This document shows, piece by piece, positions 46,627-57,562 of a stretch of DNA of 64,000 nt. The first letter of the stretch is position 1. Each line of letters opens with the position of its first letter. The translations under genes were made by a program, and so were the position numbers. The notes beneath the pieces were generated by a model. The model saw nothing but the letters and a program-made list of their open reading frames with translations. It was not told the DNA's origin and did not search any database. Origin of the DNA: Metallyticus violacea (Eukaryota > Arthropoda > Insecta > Mantodea > Metallyticidae); the NCBI GenBank assembly GCA_030762175.1, contig CM060833.1, positions 126,501 through 190,500 of the forward strand. Direction: 5' to 3'.

Positions 46627-46659
<33 letters not shown>
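46627..46659. repeat. (CA)n microsatellite
   Basis: Dinucleotide CA run. A separate (TC)n run lies at 47030-47053. Confidence 0.9.
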
Positions 46660-46660
<1 letters not shown>

Positions 46661-47895
46661 TATTTTCGGAAAGTTCAAATTAAAATCTTGAAAGAAAAAT
46701 GCCAACAGCGACATTGTACAATACCACCAACAGTAATTCCATTTCTTTCATCTCACAGTTTTACGTGCTCAAATTGCAACTCACGAAGTTTTCATGCATG
46801 AGTATTATAGATAGCTACCATGCAAAGTTACACTCTAAAAAAATTAGGTTATGGATTTTGGACTTTTCCAACCCTTTAAGATAAATGGCTTCAAATAATA
46901 TTTTAATAAGAACATTGAATTTCAGTTCAATGTTCTCTTCGTACAATTGTAAGTGTTGCTTCACATGTGTTGAAATTGAGCAATTCATCACAAGTGGACG
47001 TGGACGTGATAGTGATAGTGATAATGCTCTCTCTCTCTCTCTCTCTCTCTCTCGGACAATAATTATTCTGACAGCCTGAAATTTGCATCACAACACGATG
47101 GATCTTTTGGAATCAAAGATAAACCAGAATTCCCTAGATAACTTTTTCTCGGGTATACATTTTCTAAAAAGTAATGGCTGTGTGAAATTATTGCGGAGTT
47201 AACGATATTTGTAGCCTTAAATAGTAATTGCTGAGCTTTTTATTTCTTAAAATGTTTTTGATTTGGATGTTTACAGTTTATAGATTTTTTAAATACAAAA
47301 TCTAATAGAAATGTGCTTCCCCCTCCCCAAGTTGACTCCTATGTTCAAACCTGTAAATATTGTAATTTCACTGTAAGGCAAACTGCTGTAAGTCCATTTG
47401 CATAAATTTAATAATTTGTAGTATATGCATGTGATGACGTAATAAATTGCAATTGAAGGAACATTGTGATTGAATTTCCCATTGGCTTTCCAATTAAAAT
47501 TAAGTATTTTGAATGTCATGTTAAATAAAATTACAGAAAATAGGAATAATTTATTAAAACATTTTCATGCAATTACCAAAGAAAACGATGGAGATAAGTC
47601 ACTTTAGAAGTTAGCGCATAGGAATTGGTGAAAGGCACGCACTTTCATTTCTTGCCAAGGAAAAAAAAAAAATATTATTCTTTGTGTATTCGAGTTAGTA
47701 GTATTGGGCTAGATGTTTACTTTTCGGTAGAACGTCAGTTGCAAACAAACTTTTTTTTTTATATAAAAGATAAATGTACATTAATGCACAACCTTTTATT
47801 GGTACGTTATCTATGTCTGTCTCTCTCACTCTCCCTGCACAAAGCAATAACATCCTTCAACTGTCAGTTCTCAGGAATGATGCAGCAGCAGGCGC

Positions 47896-48190
47896 TTTTT
47901 TTTTTTTTTTTTTTGAGTAGTGTTTAGCGCCCGTTTTTACTACTGAGGCACTAATGGCGGTGGACACTGACGATACACGAGATGAAATGATATATTGGAA
48001 ATGATTTTTTTTTAAAGGAAGGAAATGTTCCAGGCCTAAGTTCAAAGTACCTCTCCGGCATTTGCGATTAATGAGGAGACTGAGGAAAACCTGAAAAAAA
48101 CCTACTCAGGAAGGACGGTCCTGGTGGGATTGAAACCCCAGCCCTCCGCTCACGAGCCCGGCCATAACAACCTCGGCCAACCGTTGCGGT
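47896..48190 (-). mobile_element. SINE2 copy, near full length
   Basis: A T-run (47896-47914, the A tail on the minus strand), then the 3' block tgtttagcgcccgtttttac, the middle block, and the Ser/Leu-type tRNA-like head at the right with B box ggttt-caatcccacc on the minus strand. A target duplication is not certain. Confidence 0.85.
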
Positions 48191-48388
48191 TCAGCAGACC
48201 CCGTAAAATCATCTAGCCAGACGTATTGGTTTTAAAAATGACTTCTTCCCTCGTGTAGGTAGTTTTCGTAGTAAGAAAACTACGTCACGTCCATTTTAAT
48301 TTTGTGGTGATCAAAACCTGAAAGCTGTTCTAAATGGAACCACACAGGAAATATTTGATTGTAATATTAGGCGGCTATAATAATAACA

Positions 48389-48435
<47 letters not shown>

Positions 48436-48837
48436 AGTTGCAATAGATTTCGTCAAAAATCGCAGATTAATATTTCATACATAATCTAAGAACCAAGTTA
48501 TTTAACAAAAGCAAATATACAATAAAATAGACCAGATAGCATTACAAAAAATTGAAAAATAAAAAAGGTACCATCTCTCAGAAAATCATATGCCACAAAA
48601 TAAGTTATATGCAGTTTATATCCTCACTCAATTCATTATTACTGTACTGAACTTTACCAACAAACACATTTTAGCCGTTCCTAAGGAATTCAGTTGTACC
48701 CATAAATGATTTTTAAAAAGTTCATATAAGCAGGTATATTGAGTTGGGCTAAACATGCTGATCCAACATGAACCTGCTCTAAAAGGTATTCCTTGACAGT
48801 CCTAAAGGATAGTGGGATCGAGAACTACTCAGCTACT

Positions 48838-49546
48838 GGCAACTCGGCTGTCACCCGCTGGCAAGTAAAACGGTGCATTATCGGTAAGTTCAAGAGCAAA
48901 AGCTTATTAGTGCAAAATATTGCTAAACTGGTAGTATTGTAACCTGTGTAGAGAAACTAAATCATGGATAACTAATTCCGTGCAAAACCATGTAATCAAT
49001 TCAAATTCCCACCCCAAAAATTCTAAATATATAACCAGGGTTCAAGCTCGTAATTCCCGGGGTAATTTTTCCGTTGTCAATAAAAATATGAAAAATATTT
49101 TATTAATTTAAGTCGTTCAAACTAGTGGTTTGACCACCAGTGCAGATAAACTTTATATTTCCAACGCAAAAACGAAACATATGACCGGTTTTGGGTTCCT
49201 AACTGTCGGCATGTAATACGTGATCTTTTGGTAAAATGACCATCATATTATTATATGAAATTGTATCCAGGTGCATTATTGCTACTTGTGCAGAGAAAAT
49301 TGCCAGTGATGAGATTTTCAGGCAAAAATTAGCTATACCATGTATATTTGCACCACAAAGAGCTTAAATTTAATACGGACCACCTGGATCTTGCCTGCCG
49401 GCCAGTAAAACTATTCATTGTCGCTAAAATTACAATTATGATATTCTTGTAAAATATTGCAATTTTCCTGTTAATTTGAGCTGCATCAAGTGAATCAATC
49501 CTGCCCATTGCAGTTATATTGGAAATCAATTTATAGGTCTACCGCA

Positions 49547-49585
<39 letters not shown>

Positions 49586-50413
49586 TAATGTATGACCTGC
49601 ATTCGGAGTCTTAACTGCCGCAAATCAGTATAAATTTGAATTTGTTTTATGTAAAAATTCACAAAATATTGTTTTCATGTGTGCAAAGAAACTGAAACAA
49701 CGATAACTATTTCAGTTAAAAGTGGAGAATCAATTTCACAGTAAAGAGTCTAACTTTATGATCGGTCACCGAGCTGTAACAGGTCGGCAATAAAATGGTG
49801 CATGCCTTACTGGTAAAATCAAGAATATAATAATATAACGATTTGCTAGTAGTCATGTGTAGAGAAACTAAATCATTAACGCCTATTAGAATATAAAACC
49901 GGTTAATTAACTAATATTTCTAGCGCCGAATTACAATATATATATATATATAATCGGCTTTCGTGTTGATAATTGGCGGACCAGACTTTCTCAGTTATTT
50001 ATAAAAATATTGATATAAAATATTCACAAATAAGTGGTATTACCTTCTGTGCAGAGAAACTCAAACGTCTTCGCTTATTTCACCAAAGAGAAGGTTATCA
50101 ATTTATATTTCACCGCAAAATACGAAACATATGAATGTTTTTTAGTTTGCCAACTGCTTGCATCTGAAACGGTTATTTATTACTAAAATCAACTACATTT
50201 TATGATATTAAAATATTGTTAAAGTGGTATTATTGTCACTTGTGCAGGGAAACCGGCCAGTGTTGCGATTTTCAAACAAATAATTGGTGTTACATTTATA
50301 TTTTCAATGGAAAGAAGCAAATTATTGACAGGCAATCGGACCCTTACCTGCCAGCAAATAAAACTGTTCCCTATTGCTAAAAGTACGATATCATTGAAAA
50401 TATATGGAAAATA
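48838..50413 (+). repeat. ~193-bp satellite block (F-B-C-D-E-F-B-C-D)
   Basis: Nine consecutive monomers in the fixed order, starting in mid F. An A-run (about 49549-49582) has expanded inside E. A mariner interrupts the last D monomer at the TA at 50412-50413. Confidence 0.88.
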
Positions 50414-51747
50414 CGAGGGTTGGAACTTAAATAGTGGCAACACTGCTGTGGAGATGCTATGCAACGGAATCTAATATTGTCGCTGATAACACACGTTGTT
50501 TACATACCTATCGTTTCTCAGAGCAAATGGACTCCCCCTTCCCACATCACCTGCGTACGCACCATCAAGAGAAACAGTCACTATTGAGCTAGCGGTCTAA
50601 TGTGCTGTTGTCACTATGTTTTCGAAACAGGAACAGCGGAGTTTGATCGAGATTGAATGTGCCAGAGGTCGTACAGCACGACAGTGTCATAAAGATCTTC
50701 AAGAGGCTTGTGGGGAATCTGCATTTCCTTACAGAACAGTGGCACGTTGGGTAAAAGCCTTCAAAGATGGTCGGCAAACTGTGGCAGACATTCATCGGGC
50801 AGGTCGTCCTACGAGCATCAGTGAAGAAGTAGTGCAGGCTCTTGCCGCGTTACTGGATAGTTATCGACGCCAGACGATTCGATTCATGAGCTCGCCCAAG
50901 AAACCGGATTAGCGCTTACGACTGTGCTTCACATCCTGAAGGAACGCCTGGGCATGCGAAAAATTGCATCACGATAGGTTCCGCATGATTTGACGGAAAT
51001 GGAGAAATGGTTGCGTTACGACGCTGCTAAGACGCACTTGGAGCGCTATGATTGCGAAGGAGAGACTTTCTTACGCAGTGTCATAACCCTGGATGAGACA
51101 TGGGCCAAATCGTATGAGCCAAAACTGAAACGCCAATCGAACGAATTGCGTCAGTATGGGTCACCACGAAAGTCGAAAGTTCGTCAGAGCCCCAATACGG
51201 TGAAAGTTATGGTCATTCTCGTGTACGACTGTGATGGTATTATCCTAACGCATTACATTCCTCCACGGCAGACCGTCAATGCTGAGTATTACCGTTCCTT
51301 TTTGGAGCACCACGTGCGACCAGCTTTGAGAAAAAAGCGATAACTCTTTCTGCAGAATCCACCCATCATTTTGCACGACAATGCTCGGGTGCATACAGCG
51401 CAAGCTGTGGCTGATTTGTTCGGTCTATGGGGCTGGAAGTACTGTACCATCCACCATACTCCCCAGACTTAAGTCCTTGTGACTTTGATTTGATTCCGAA
51501 GATGAAGGAACCACTTCGTGGCATTCGCTGCAGAAGTGCTCTAGAGATTCGACAGGCAGTAGACCGCTCCATCTGCACCATCAAGAGAACAGGCTCTGCT
51601 AAAGTTATACTACGACTTCCACGTCGCTGGCAACGGGCTATACACAACGCTGGTGACTACATTGAAGGACAGTAAAGGTTGCTAACATGTAACTCTTTTG
51701 TATCGGTTGTAAATAAATAGTTGCCACTATTTAAGTTCCAACCCTCG
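50414..51747 (+). mobile_element. mariner transposon with perfect 28-bp inverted repeats
   Basis: A 1,334-bp element flanked by TA (50412-50413 and 51748-51749). The terminal 28 bp (start cgagggttggaacttaaata) are perfect inverted repeats (50414-50441 and 51720-51747). It contains one transposase gene with frame breaks. Confidence 0.95.
50616..51675 (+). pseudogene. mariner transposase (DD34D), broken
   Basis: It would cut and paste the element at TA sites. The start ATG at 50616 opens a helix-turn-helix domain (QRSLIEIECARG, FPYRTVARWVKAF, to about 50870). A frameshift near 50880 and a stop at about 50976 follow. Catalytic core: VITLDETW (first Asp, about 51090), LHDNARVH (second Asp, about 51372), and YSPDLSPCDFDLIP (third Asp about 34 residues later, about 51460-51500). 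A TAA at 51341-51343 and another frameshift near 51440 separate these. The end is TAA at 51673-51675. All three Asp are present, so decay is recent. Confidence 0.88.
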
Positions 51748-52550
51748 TATTAATGATAATCTTTGTGCAGAGAAACAACCGGTTAAATTTTAATGATCAA
51801 AATATAATCTCACTGCTAAAAGACTCAATTTATTACCGACACTCGAGATCTTACAAGCTGGACGCATAATCAATTAGTACCAACTTGAACATTTTTAATA
51901 TATAATATTCTGAAAGCACTAGCTTTTTATACATGCACAGATACTGTAACAGTAGTGCCTACTGGGGTTAAAATTGTGTAATCTCTCTATAATGTCGTCA
52001 AACGTCTAACTTATGACCGGTCATCAGGCTGTCATCTGCTGACAAGTAAAATGGTGCATTATCGGTAATATCAAGTAAAAAAATCTTAGTGTAAAATATA
52101 GTTGAACTGCTTGCATTGCCATCTGTGCAAAGAAACCAAATGATTCAAGCCTATTTCTGTATAAAACGGGCCTATCATGCAACAATTCGATGCTGGATAT
52201 AACACCGGCGTTCGGGCTGTTATTTGACGATGACAGAATTGCTACGTTATTGGTAAAAATACGAATAAATGTCTTAAAGATGTAAAATGTTCACAAAGTA
52301 GTGTTACCACTTGTGCAGAATAACGTAACTCTAAATACTAATTTAAGCAAAAAGTGTACGATTAATGAATATTTCCTACCCAAAAATGTTATGCGCGAAT
52401 GGTTTCGAATTGTTACGTGCCGGCATGAAAAACGGTGCATTATCAGTAAAATAATGAACATTTTATTCTTGTGAAATATTGCCAAAGAACAAGTATCATT
52501 ACATGTGCAAAGAAACTGGCCAGTGATACTACCACCAGGAAAAATCTCAC
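51748..52550 (+). repeat. ~193-bp satellite, right-most block (D end, E, F, B, C, D)
   Basis: Same fixed order (E about 51770, F 51945, B 52130, C 52315, D 52510). It ends in mid D at about 52550, where a Penelope-like fragment starts. No satellite is seen beyond. Confidence 0.88.
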
Positions 52551-52555
52551 AAACA

Positions 52556-52865
52556 CACAAATTAACAGTAATTATAGAAGCAGAAAAGGATAAAACACTA
52601 AGATAAAGTCACACTTGAGATCGCTATATTTCGAACTCGTAAGAGTCCTATGGCAAGGAGATAAGTGACGGTGATAAAAGTAAATATTGAGTATCGAAGG
52701 TAACGTTATGCATTGAAACAGATTAAACTAGAAATGAGAGTGGGGGGGGGAATGAATACGTAACATTTAAACCCAGGTGGTATACGAGCTTTATGTAAAA
52801 ATATAGCTGTCATTTCTCTATCTCCGAGTAAACTTTCAGAGCATTGTGTAGGTAACGCAAGTAGT
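52556..52865 (-). mobile_element. Penelope-like element 3' fragment
   Basis: About 300 bp matching 7455-7790 closely, including gatcgctatatttcgaactc and aaatattgagtatcgaaggt. It holds the 3' flank and the last codons of the GIY-YIG gene. A G-run lies at the same place (52742-52750) as in the other copy. Confidence 0.75.
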
Positions 52866-53112
52866 AAGGATATCACTTGACCGCATCCCCTATTTATAGG
52901 GGTTGAAAAAACTATCCCTAAAATAAAAACTACACCCTACACCTCTCCTCCACCCCTCCCTTTTGGCAAAATAATGTTTTTATGAATATTGCATAAGGTT
53001 TGGAAAGACTAGCTTAATAATTGTAAGTTGAGTTTATTACTCATGAAGCCTGTTTATTTCGATGAATATTGCATTTTTATATAAGGATATGGACTGAGGT
53101 TATTGTAAGCTG

Positions 53113-53154
<42 letters not shown>

Positions 53155-53233
53155 TTTGATGAGTGTTGTATGAGGATTCACCCCTGGGCAACCGCCAGAT
53201 TATGTTTTGATTGAAAATCTACTCATTATTATT
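52866..53233. other. Unassigned AT-rich DNA with (TA)n
   Basis: No gene or recognised repeat. A (TA)n run lies at 53119-53150. Confidence 0.45.
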
Positions 53234-53352
53234 GCCGGGGGAGGTACCCTAAACTTAAGACTGGACCGATTCCTACCTTAAAAATAAATCCTTGTATTAT
53301 TAGTGTCCATCGCCTGTGGTGCATCTGTAGCAAAAGAACGGGCGTTCATTAT
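53234..53352 (+). mobile_element. SINE2 3'-half fragment
   Basis: gccgggggaggtaccctaaac through tcgcctgtggtgcatctgtag is the second half of SINE2 in plus orientation, diverged. Confidence 0.6.
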
Positions 53353-53689
53353 TTATTTCTTGCTAAATTTTGATCATACATGAGATGGTAAATATTTCTC
53401 TTAATATTATATTGATAAGCGTTCCTCTTCGTTAGGACAAGGCCGGCGACTTGTTTTCAAGGCATTTCCTGCAAAGCTTACCAGATGTATTACAATGCCA
53501 TGCGGAGGGGGGGAATATAAAATGTCTTTCTGGCGGAGGCAAGGTTAGCCTTGGCAAAGCCAAATCAAGGTGTTTCCTAAAAATAAAAAAAGATTGCAGT
53601 TTACGCATTTTATCAGAATTCAAGTGGAGAAGGATTCAATAGGTGATTACAGGAAAAATAACAAAACTGGTTTACAAATAATATTTTAT
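53353..53689. other. Flank between SINE2 fragment and Polinton genes
   Basis: No gene is supported. The terminal inverted repeat of the Polinton could start here, but the partner end is outside the window, so the edge cannot be placed. Confidence 0.4.
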
Positions 53690-54258
53690 TCATCTTTTAT
53701 AATACACAATCGTCGAGTTTAACTCGTCACAAATTATATCATAAAGTACAAAACATGAAGTATTTTCTTTAGGAATTACAAAAGTACTGCTACCCATAGT
53801 ACTGTTAATGTAATCTTTCACATCAGATGTAGCTAATACATATTTTGCCATTTGGTGTTTCAGTATGTTAGCGTTGCACAATAGTTTACTTCATCTAGAT
53901 TTAAAACAACGTGTTCTTGTCCACATTGTATTCTGGCACGCTGTCCTTTGATGGAGCGTATGCGAAATGCTTCTTCGATGCATCTGTAAGATTGGCCCTT
54001 GCTGAGATGCTCTGCCAATTTCGGTAGGTGATTTTGTAGAGTTGTAAAATAATAATGGGAAAGCACAACTCTCCCTTGTTTCACTCCACCACTTCCCACG
54101 TGAGCCTCGTAGTTTCTTCTTTTGTAGAAACCCAAGCTGATGTATCTGGAGTGATGATTGTTGAGAAAGTAGGTTCGGCGATGCAATATGGGCTCTGAAT
54201 TGGAAATGGACGCTGGACGTCGACGGAACATCCTGAACTGCTTGCCTCTAGACTTCAT
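53690..54258 (-). pseudogene. Polinton conserved hypothetical, broken
   Basis: The ATG at 54258 opens 132 codons with a basic N-terminus (KSRGKQFRMFRRRP), then GSGGVKQGRVVLSHYYFTTL and a hydrophobic/charged tail ending at 53860. A second frame (53881-53690) continues with AKYVLATSDVKDYINS and LYDIICDELN. It is the likely C-terminal part after a one-base shift. I recognise no function. Its position at the end of the late gene cluster is the only clue. Confidence 0.5.
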
Positions 54259-54339
54259 GGCATAGATTAGTGTCTAGAGGGTACGATCCCTGTTTTTATA
54301 GACCTAAAACAAAAAAGCATCGTATCTATTAGAGCTTTC

Positions 54340-54824
54340 GGGAGGACATCTAATGTTAAGTTTTTTAAGTTTATCATGCTCTAACCATTTGAACAGGCAT
54401 GAACGTGTTTGCATGCACAGTGAGTGTTAGAAAATTTGTGGCAAGGAAAACTACAGTGCATTTCATGGTAGAGATTTTCAGAATTTGGACAATTAAATTC
54501 TTTTTCTGGATTAATAAAAGTTCTCTCTGTTAGTGCAGAGAGTAGTGCACACTTGTCTTAGTTGCAGGCATATAGCGAGATTGGTCCCGCTACCACCTCC
54601 TCTAGTACTGTTTTAAGCATGCTGTAAGGAATGTATCTATCATTGAAATGCATTCCATTTTGACTTTCTTTGTTGTATCCTTCAAATTTATGATTCCAAG
54701 GATATCGACTTGCAAAATGCAAAGTTTGAACAAAAATTTTGCCAGCAATGGACAATTCCTTTGTTATTATTTCCTTGCTGTTGCCCCTGAGGGCCTCAAA
54801 GTCCACCACTAGACTTCCTTCCAT
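54340..54824 (-). pseudogene. Polinton exonuclease-like small protein, broken
   Basis: The ATG at 54824 leads into VVDFEALRGNSKEIITKELS and a PWNHKF block, then IPYSMLKTVLEEV, with a stop near 54558. After a frame change, 54535-54370 encodes a Cys/His-rich tail (CPNSENLYHEMHCSF..CH...HCAC). The opening hydrophobic-D-x-E resembles motif I of DEDD exonuclease folds. That pattern, with a C/H-rich tail, recalls small proteins seen with Polintons and in arthropod genomes. The assignment is an inference and no activity is expected from this copy. Confidence 0.45.
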
Positions 54825-54940
54825 TGCAGGTATGCATAGAAAACTGACGATGAAAAAATAAGGGTACTTTTATACCAGGCAGGCATCCCTGTCCGCCGCT
54901 GCATTGCCTCGGGGGTGTAAACTCTCTGCGAAACATCTTT

Positions 54941-55336
54941 CTAGCCTGGTCGTCGGATTGGTGGAATTGAACATTGCAACAAACTCGTGCATGGTGTATC
55001 CTTTGTTACAGATGTATAGCGTATAGAGCACACATATTGTCCGCAGATGTCTGAGTAGAGGCTTTGAAGTTGATGGCGATTAAAGGAGAAGTGACGAGGA
55101 AGGAAGTCTTTTAAAGGTTTTACAAAAAGATGGAGACTATAGGAGTCAAAATACCATGCAAACGAATTTAAATTTTGAGTAACAGCTATCCAATGTGAAG
55201 CAGGTAAGTTGTGAGGATCTAAATCTTTTACAAATGTAGATGGTTTACTAAATTCTTTAGGCAACATATCTGATGCAAAAACACCTGCAAAATTTGGAAT
55301 ACCCTGTAAGGTTTGTTGTATCTGTAATGTGTTCAT
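54941..55336 (-). CDS. Polinton adenain-like cysteine protease
   Basis: 131 codons on one frame. It would process capsid and core proteins during virion maturation. Near the N-terminus is GVFASDMLP, then ASHWIAV (catalytic His), a FDSYS block (acidic member) and LYSDICGQYVC (Gln/Ser side and catalytic Cys), the His-Asp-Cys layout of adenovirus-type proteases. The C-terminus ends in an unrelated-looking Pro/Arg tail and may be shifted. It lies directly downstream of the capsid gene, two bases after its last stop region. It is the only gene of the cluster with all catalytic residues in one frame. Confidence 0.75.
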   Translation of the reverse strand: MNTLQIQQTLQGIPNFAGVFASDMLPKEFSKPSTFVKDLDPHNLPASHWIAVTQNLNSFAWYFDSYSLHLFVKPLKDFLPRHFSFNRHQLQSLYSDICGQYVCSIRYTSVTKDTPCTSLLQCSIPPIRRPG

Positions 55337-55338
55337 GT

Positions 55339-56930
55339 TTAAAAATCTGTATGTATTTTCATATCTTTATCTATTTGAATTGAATTTTCGTACTCGCAGT
55401 ACATGAGGCAAGTGATTGCTTGTGTAAGCTTATTCCTAAATCTGAGCTCTATTCTTATATTCCCGTTATTTAACAAGGAAGTATGACGTTCTGAAGTCGC
55501 ACTGTCTGGCGTTAAGTCATAGAGCAGCATAAAATACTCAGATATATGCATATCGTGAGTGATTTGAATGCCGTTGCTTGTGTGATGAATGCCAGAACCA
55601 GCAAGTAGAGTATGATATGCTAGCGTTGAACCTTTCCCATGCGATGTATTGATTGAGAGGCCTTCTGCCGGAAGTTATTGTCCATTTACATATAGTGCAA
55701 AATAGTCTATATTAAAATGTCTAAAGTCAAATGGATTGGTATTTGGAGTTCCCGAAAAATTTGTATTTTCCGTTATGCCAATAAGCATTCTTTTTGGAAG
55801 TGGGCCTAATACAGCATTATCTATAGATATGGTACTCTTCCCAGCTCCAAAGGTGAAGGCTCTCACGTCAACACGTGTAATGTCGTAACGAGCATTTACC
55901 TTTTCTAGGGCCTTCATATGAACCATTAAAATACTTGGAGGGGGTTTAATTTTTTTCACGTACAGAGTTTTTTTTTTTTTTTTGAGTAGTGTTTAACGCC
56001 CGTTTTTACTACTGAGGCATCACAGGCGGTGGACACTGGTGATACATGAGATGAAATGATAAATTGGGAAAGGATATTTTTTTTTTAAGGAAGGAAGCGT
56101 TCCAGGCCTAAATTTAGGTACCTCCCCGGCATTTGCCAGTTATGAAGACTGAGGAAAACCTGGAAAAAAAACCCAGTCAGGGAGGACGGTCCTGGCGGGA
56201 TTCGAACCGCAGACCTCCCGCTCACGAGTCCGTGCCTTAACGACCTCGGCCACCCGTGGCGGTTCGTACAGAGTGGCATCTAGAAATTGAAATTTCACTT
56301 TTGAATCTGCAGATTCGCTTAGTATGTAAAAAGATTCATTTGCCTTGGTTAACTTTATTTGAAGAATGAGTCCTGGTAGCAAGAGAGTAGTTACGTTAAA
56401 AACATCTCCATGCAATTTGCCTATCATATCCATTTTCTTTGATGTTTTGCTTTTTCCAAACTGTTCTTTCCACCCTATATTAGAATCACCAGCCCCCAAA
56501 GTTCCATTTTTCGCGGCATCGGCATCTTTTAGACCTTCGAGAGGCTTGTCCATATACTAAAAAACGGTAGTTAAATGACTTTTAGCTGCATCGTGACCAT
56601 CAGTGAGTAGAGTTTCTAAATAGCTACGATAATGATTGAGATCTTCGGAAGGGGTGATGGATGTTCCGTTTATGGAAACGCTCAATTGACTAAATAGGGA
56701 ATGTAGTAATTTATTAACTTCAGTCGTTTTGACTGTAGCCGCAAAGTCTGTGCCATCTGTTTTTACAAATTTTCATTTTTACTTTTAAAAATACATTTAA
56801 ATCAACTAATGTTCTTTATCTCCAGGAATAACAAATTCCAAACAGATTGCTCTACGGGGGCGATAGGTTTGACTAATGTAGTGTAATTTCCTAAAACTGC
56901 CGCTTGAATGTTTTTGTAGCAAATATATCA
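55339..56930 (-). pseudogene. Polinton major capsid protein gene, broken and split by a SINE
   Basis: Pieces in minus-strand order. 56930-56780: N-terminal region in shifting frames. 56780-56558: LLHSLFSQLSVSINGT, closed by an amber stop before 56553. 56553-56275: middle, with MIGKLHGDVF. SINE2 at 55969-56264. 55959-55675: PSILMVHMKALE and PFDFRHFNIDYFALYVNG. 55551-55339: C-terminal YDLTPD and CLMYCEYENSIQID after another frameshift. These match the double-jelly-roll capsid family that arthropod genomes carry as F54H12.2-like proteins. Assignment is by remembered family motifs. No functional product is possible. Confidence 0.75.
55969..56264 (-). mobile_element. SINE2 inserted in the Polinton capsid gene
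   Basis: Near full-length SINE2 on the minus strand with a 10-bp exact target duplication cgtacagagt (55959-55968 and 56265-56274). The tRNA-like head has B box ggttcgaatcccgcc (minus strand, about 56192-56206). The insertion postdates the Polinton. Confidence 0.92.
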
Positions 56931-57401
56931 AATTCGAATTTTGTACAGGCGATCATGGTGCTCTCCTACTCCCACCCATACCGCATGTGTCGGTTTATGA
57001 AAAGCGCAGGCGGTATTTATGCAAATATATCTAGTTTTTTTCCTAACAGTTTTGAATTTTGAAGCCGTTTTCTTTCTTTTTTTACCTTTACCTTGCTGCA
57101 ACTTAGATACCAATTTTTGTGTACCTTCGGTGACTCGAGATATTACAATGTCCTTAACTTTTGTGCTCGCCTGTTTTGCTGCAATATCGGACATGATGTT
57201 TGCGCCAGTGGTTAGAGCTTCCCTTCCCAATGATTTTGCTCCTGTTAGAAGAACAGGTTAAACAATTGTAAATAAACTATCCAGAAAGCTGCCTAAACCT
57301 CCACCATGCTGAAAGTAAGGGCTACCAGCATACAGTGGGCCTATGTATTGGCCGAGACGCCCTACACTTTGGTTCACATAGTACGTTGTTAGTGGATCCA
57401 T
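56928..57401 (-). pseudogene. Polinton pX/pVI-like small virion protein, one stop
   Basis: The chosen start is the ATG at 57399-57401. The N-terminal part has tyrosine-rich MDPLTTYYVNQ, a glycine-rich GPLYAGSPYF and an amphipathic GLGSFLDSLF. An in-frame TAA (57258-57260) interrupts. The reading continues with GAKSLGREALTTGANI and a basic tail KGKKRKK. A Gly-rich amphipathic start with a basic end is the layout of Polinton proteins likened to adenovirus pX/pVI core and membrane-active proteins. Function is inferred. Confidence 0.6.
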
Positions 57402-57562
57402 TGTTAACTGACAAAAGAATTTTGTGCATTGCAATATATATGCGCCCTGGCCCTTGGCGAGATTTCTACCCTCGCAGCAGCGCACATTATTTAACTTTCT
57501 TAAAATGTGACACAGCAATAGTAGGTGTAATACTACTACTAAGACGAGCCAAATCGCCAAAC

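Larger units (their letters stand above)
39836..48837. other. 9-kb non-satellite segment interrupting an F monomer
   Basis: AT-rich mixture of remnants with no host gene seen. Contents: a transposase relic (40.1-41.2 kb), T-runs (40303-40343; 41422-41447), an imperfect palindrome (41865-42010), a (TTA)n run (42062-42155), unassigned DNA with an inverted pair near 43698/44041, (CA)n at 46627-46659, (TC)n at 47030-47053, a SINE2 (47896-48190), and an AAT/ATT run (48379-48433). The F monomer is missing about 45 bp at the junction. Confidence 0.5.

Noticed and set aside
39836..48837. The 9-kb segment as a single LTR retrotransposon
   Set aside because: No TG...CA ends, direct terminal repeats, target duplication or gag-pol traces are visible.
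53353..53689. Polinton terminal inverted repeat
   Set aside because: The partner terminus is outside the window, so the repeat cannot be tested here.
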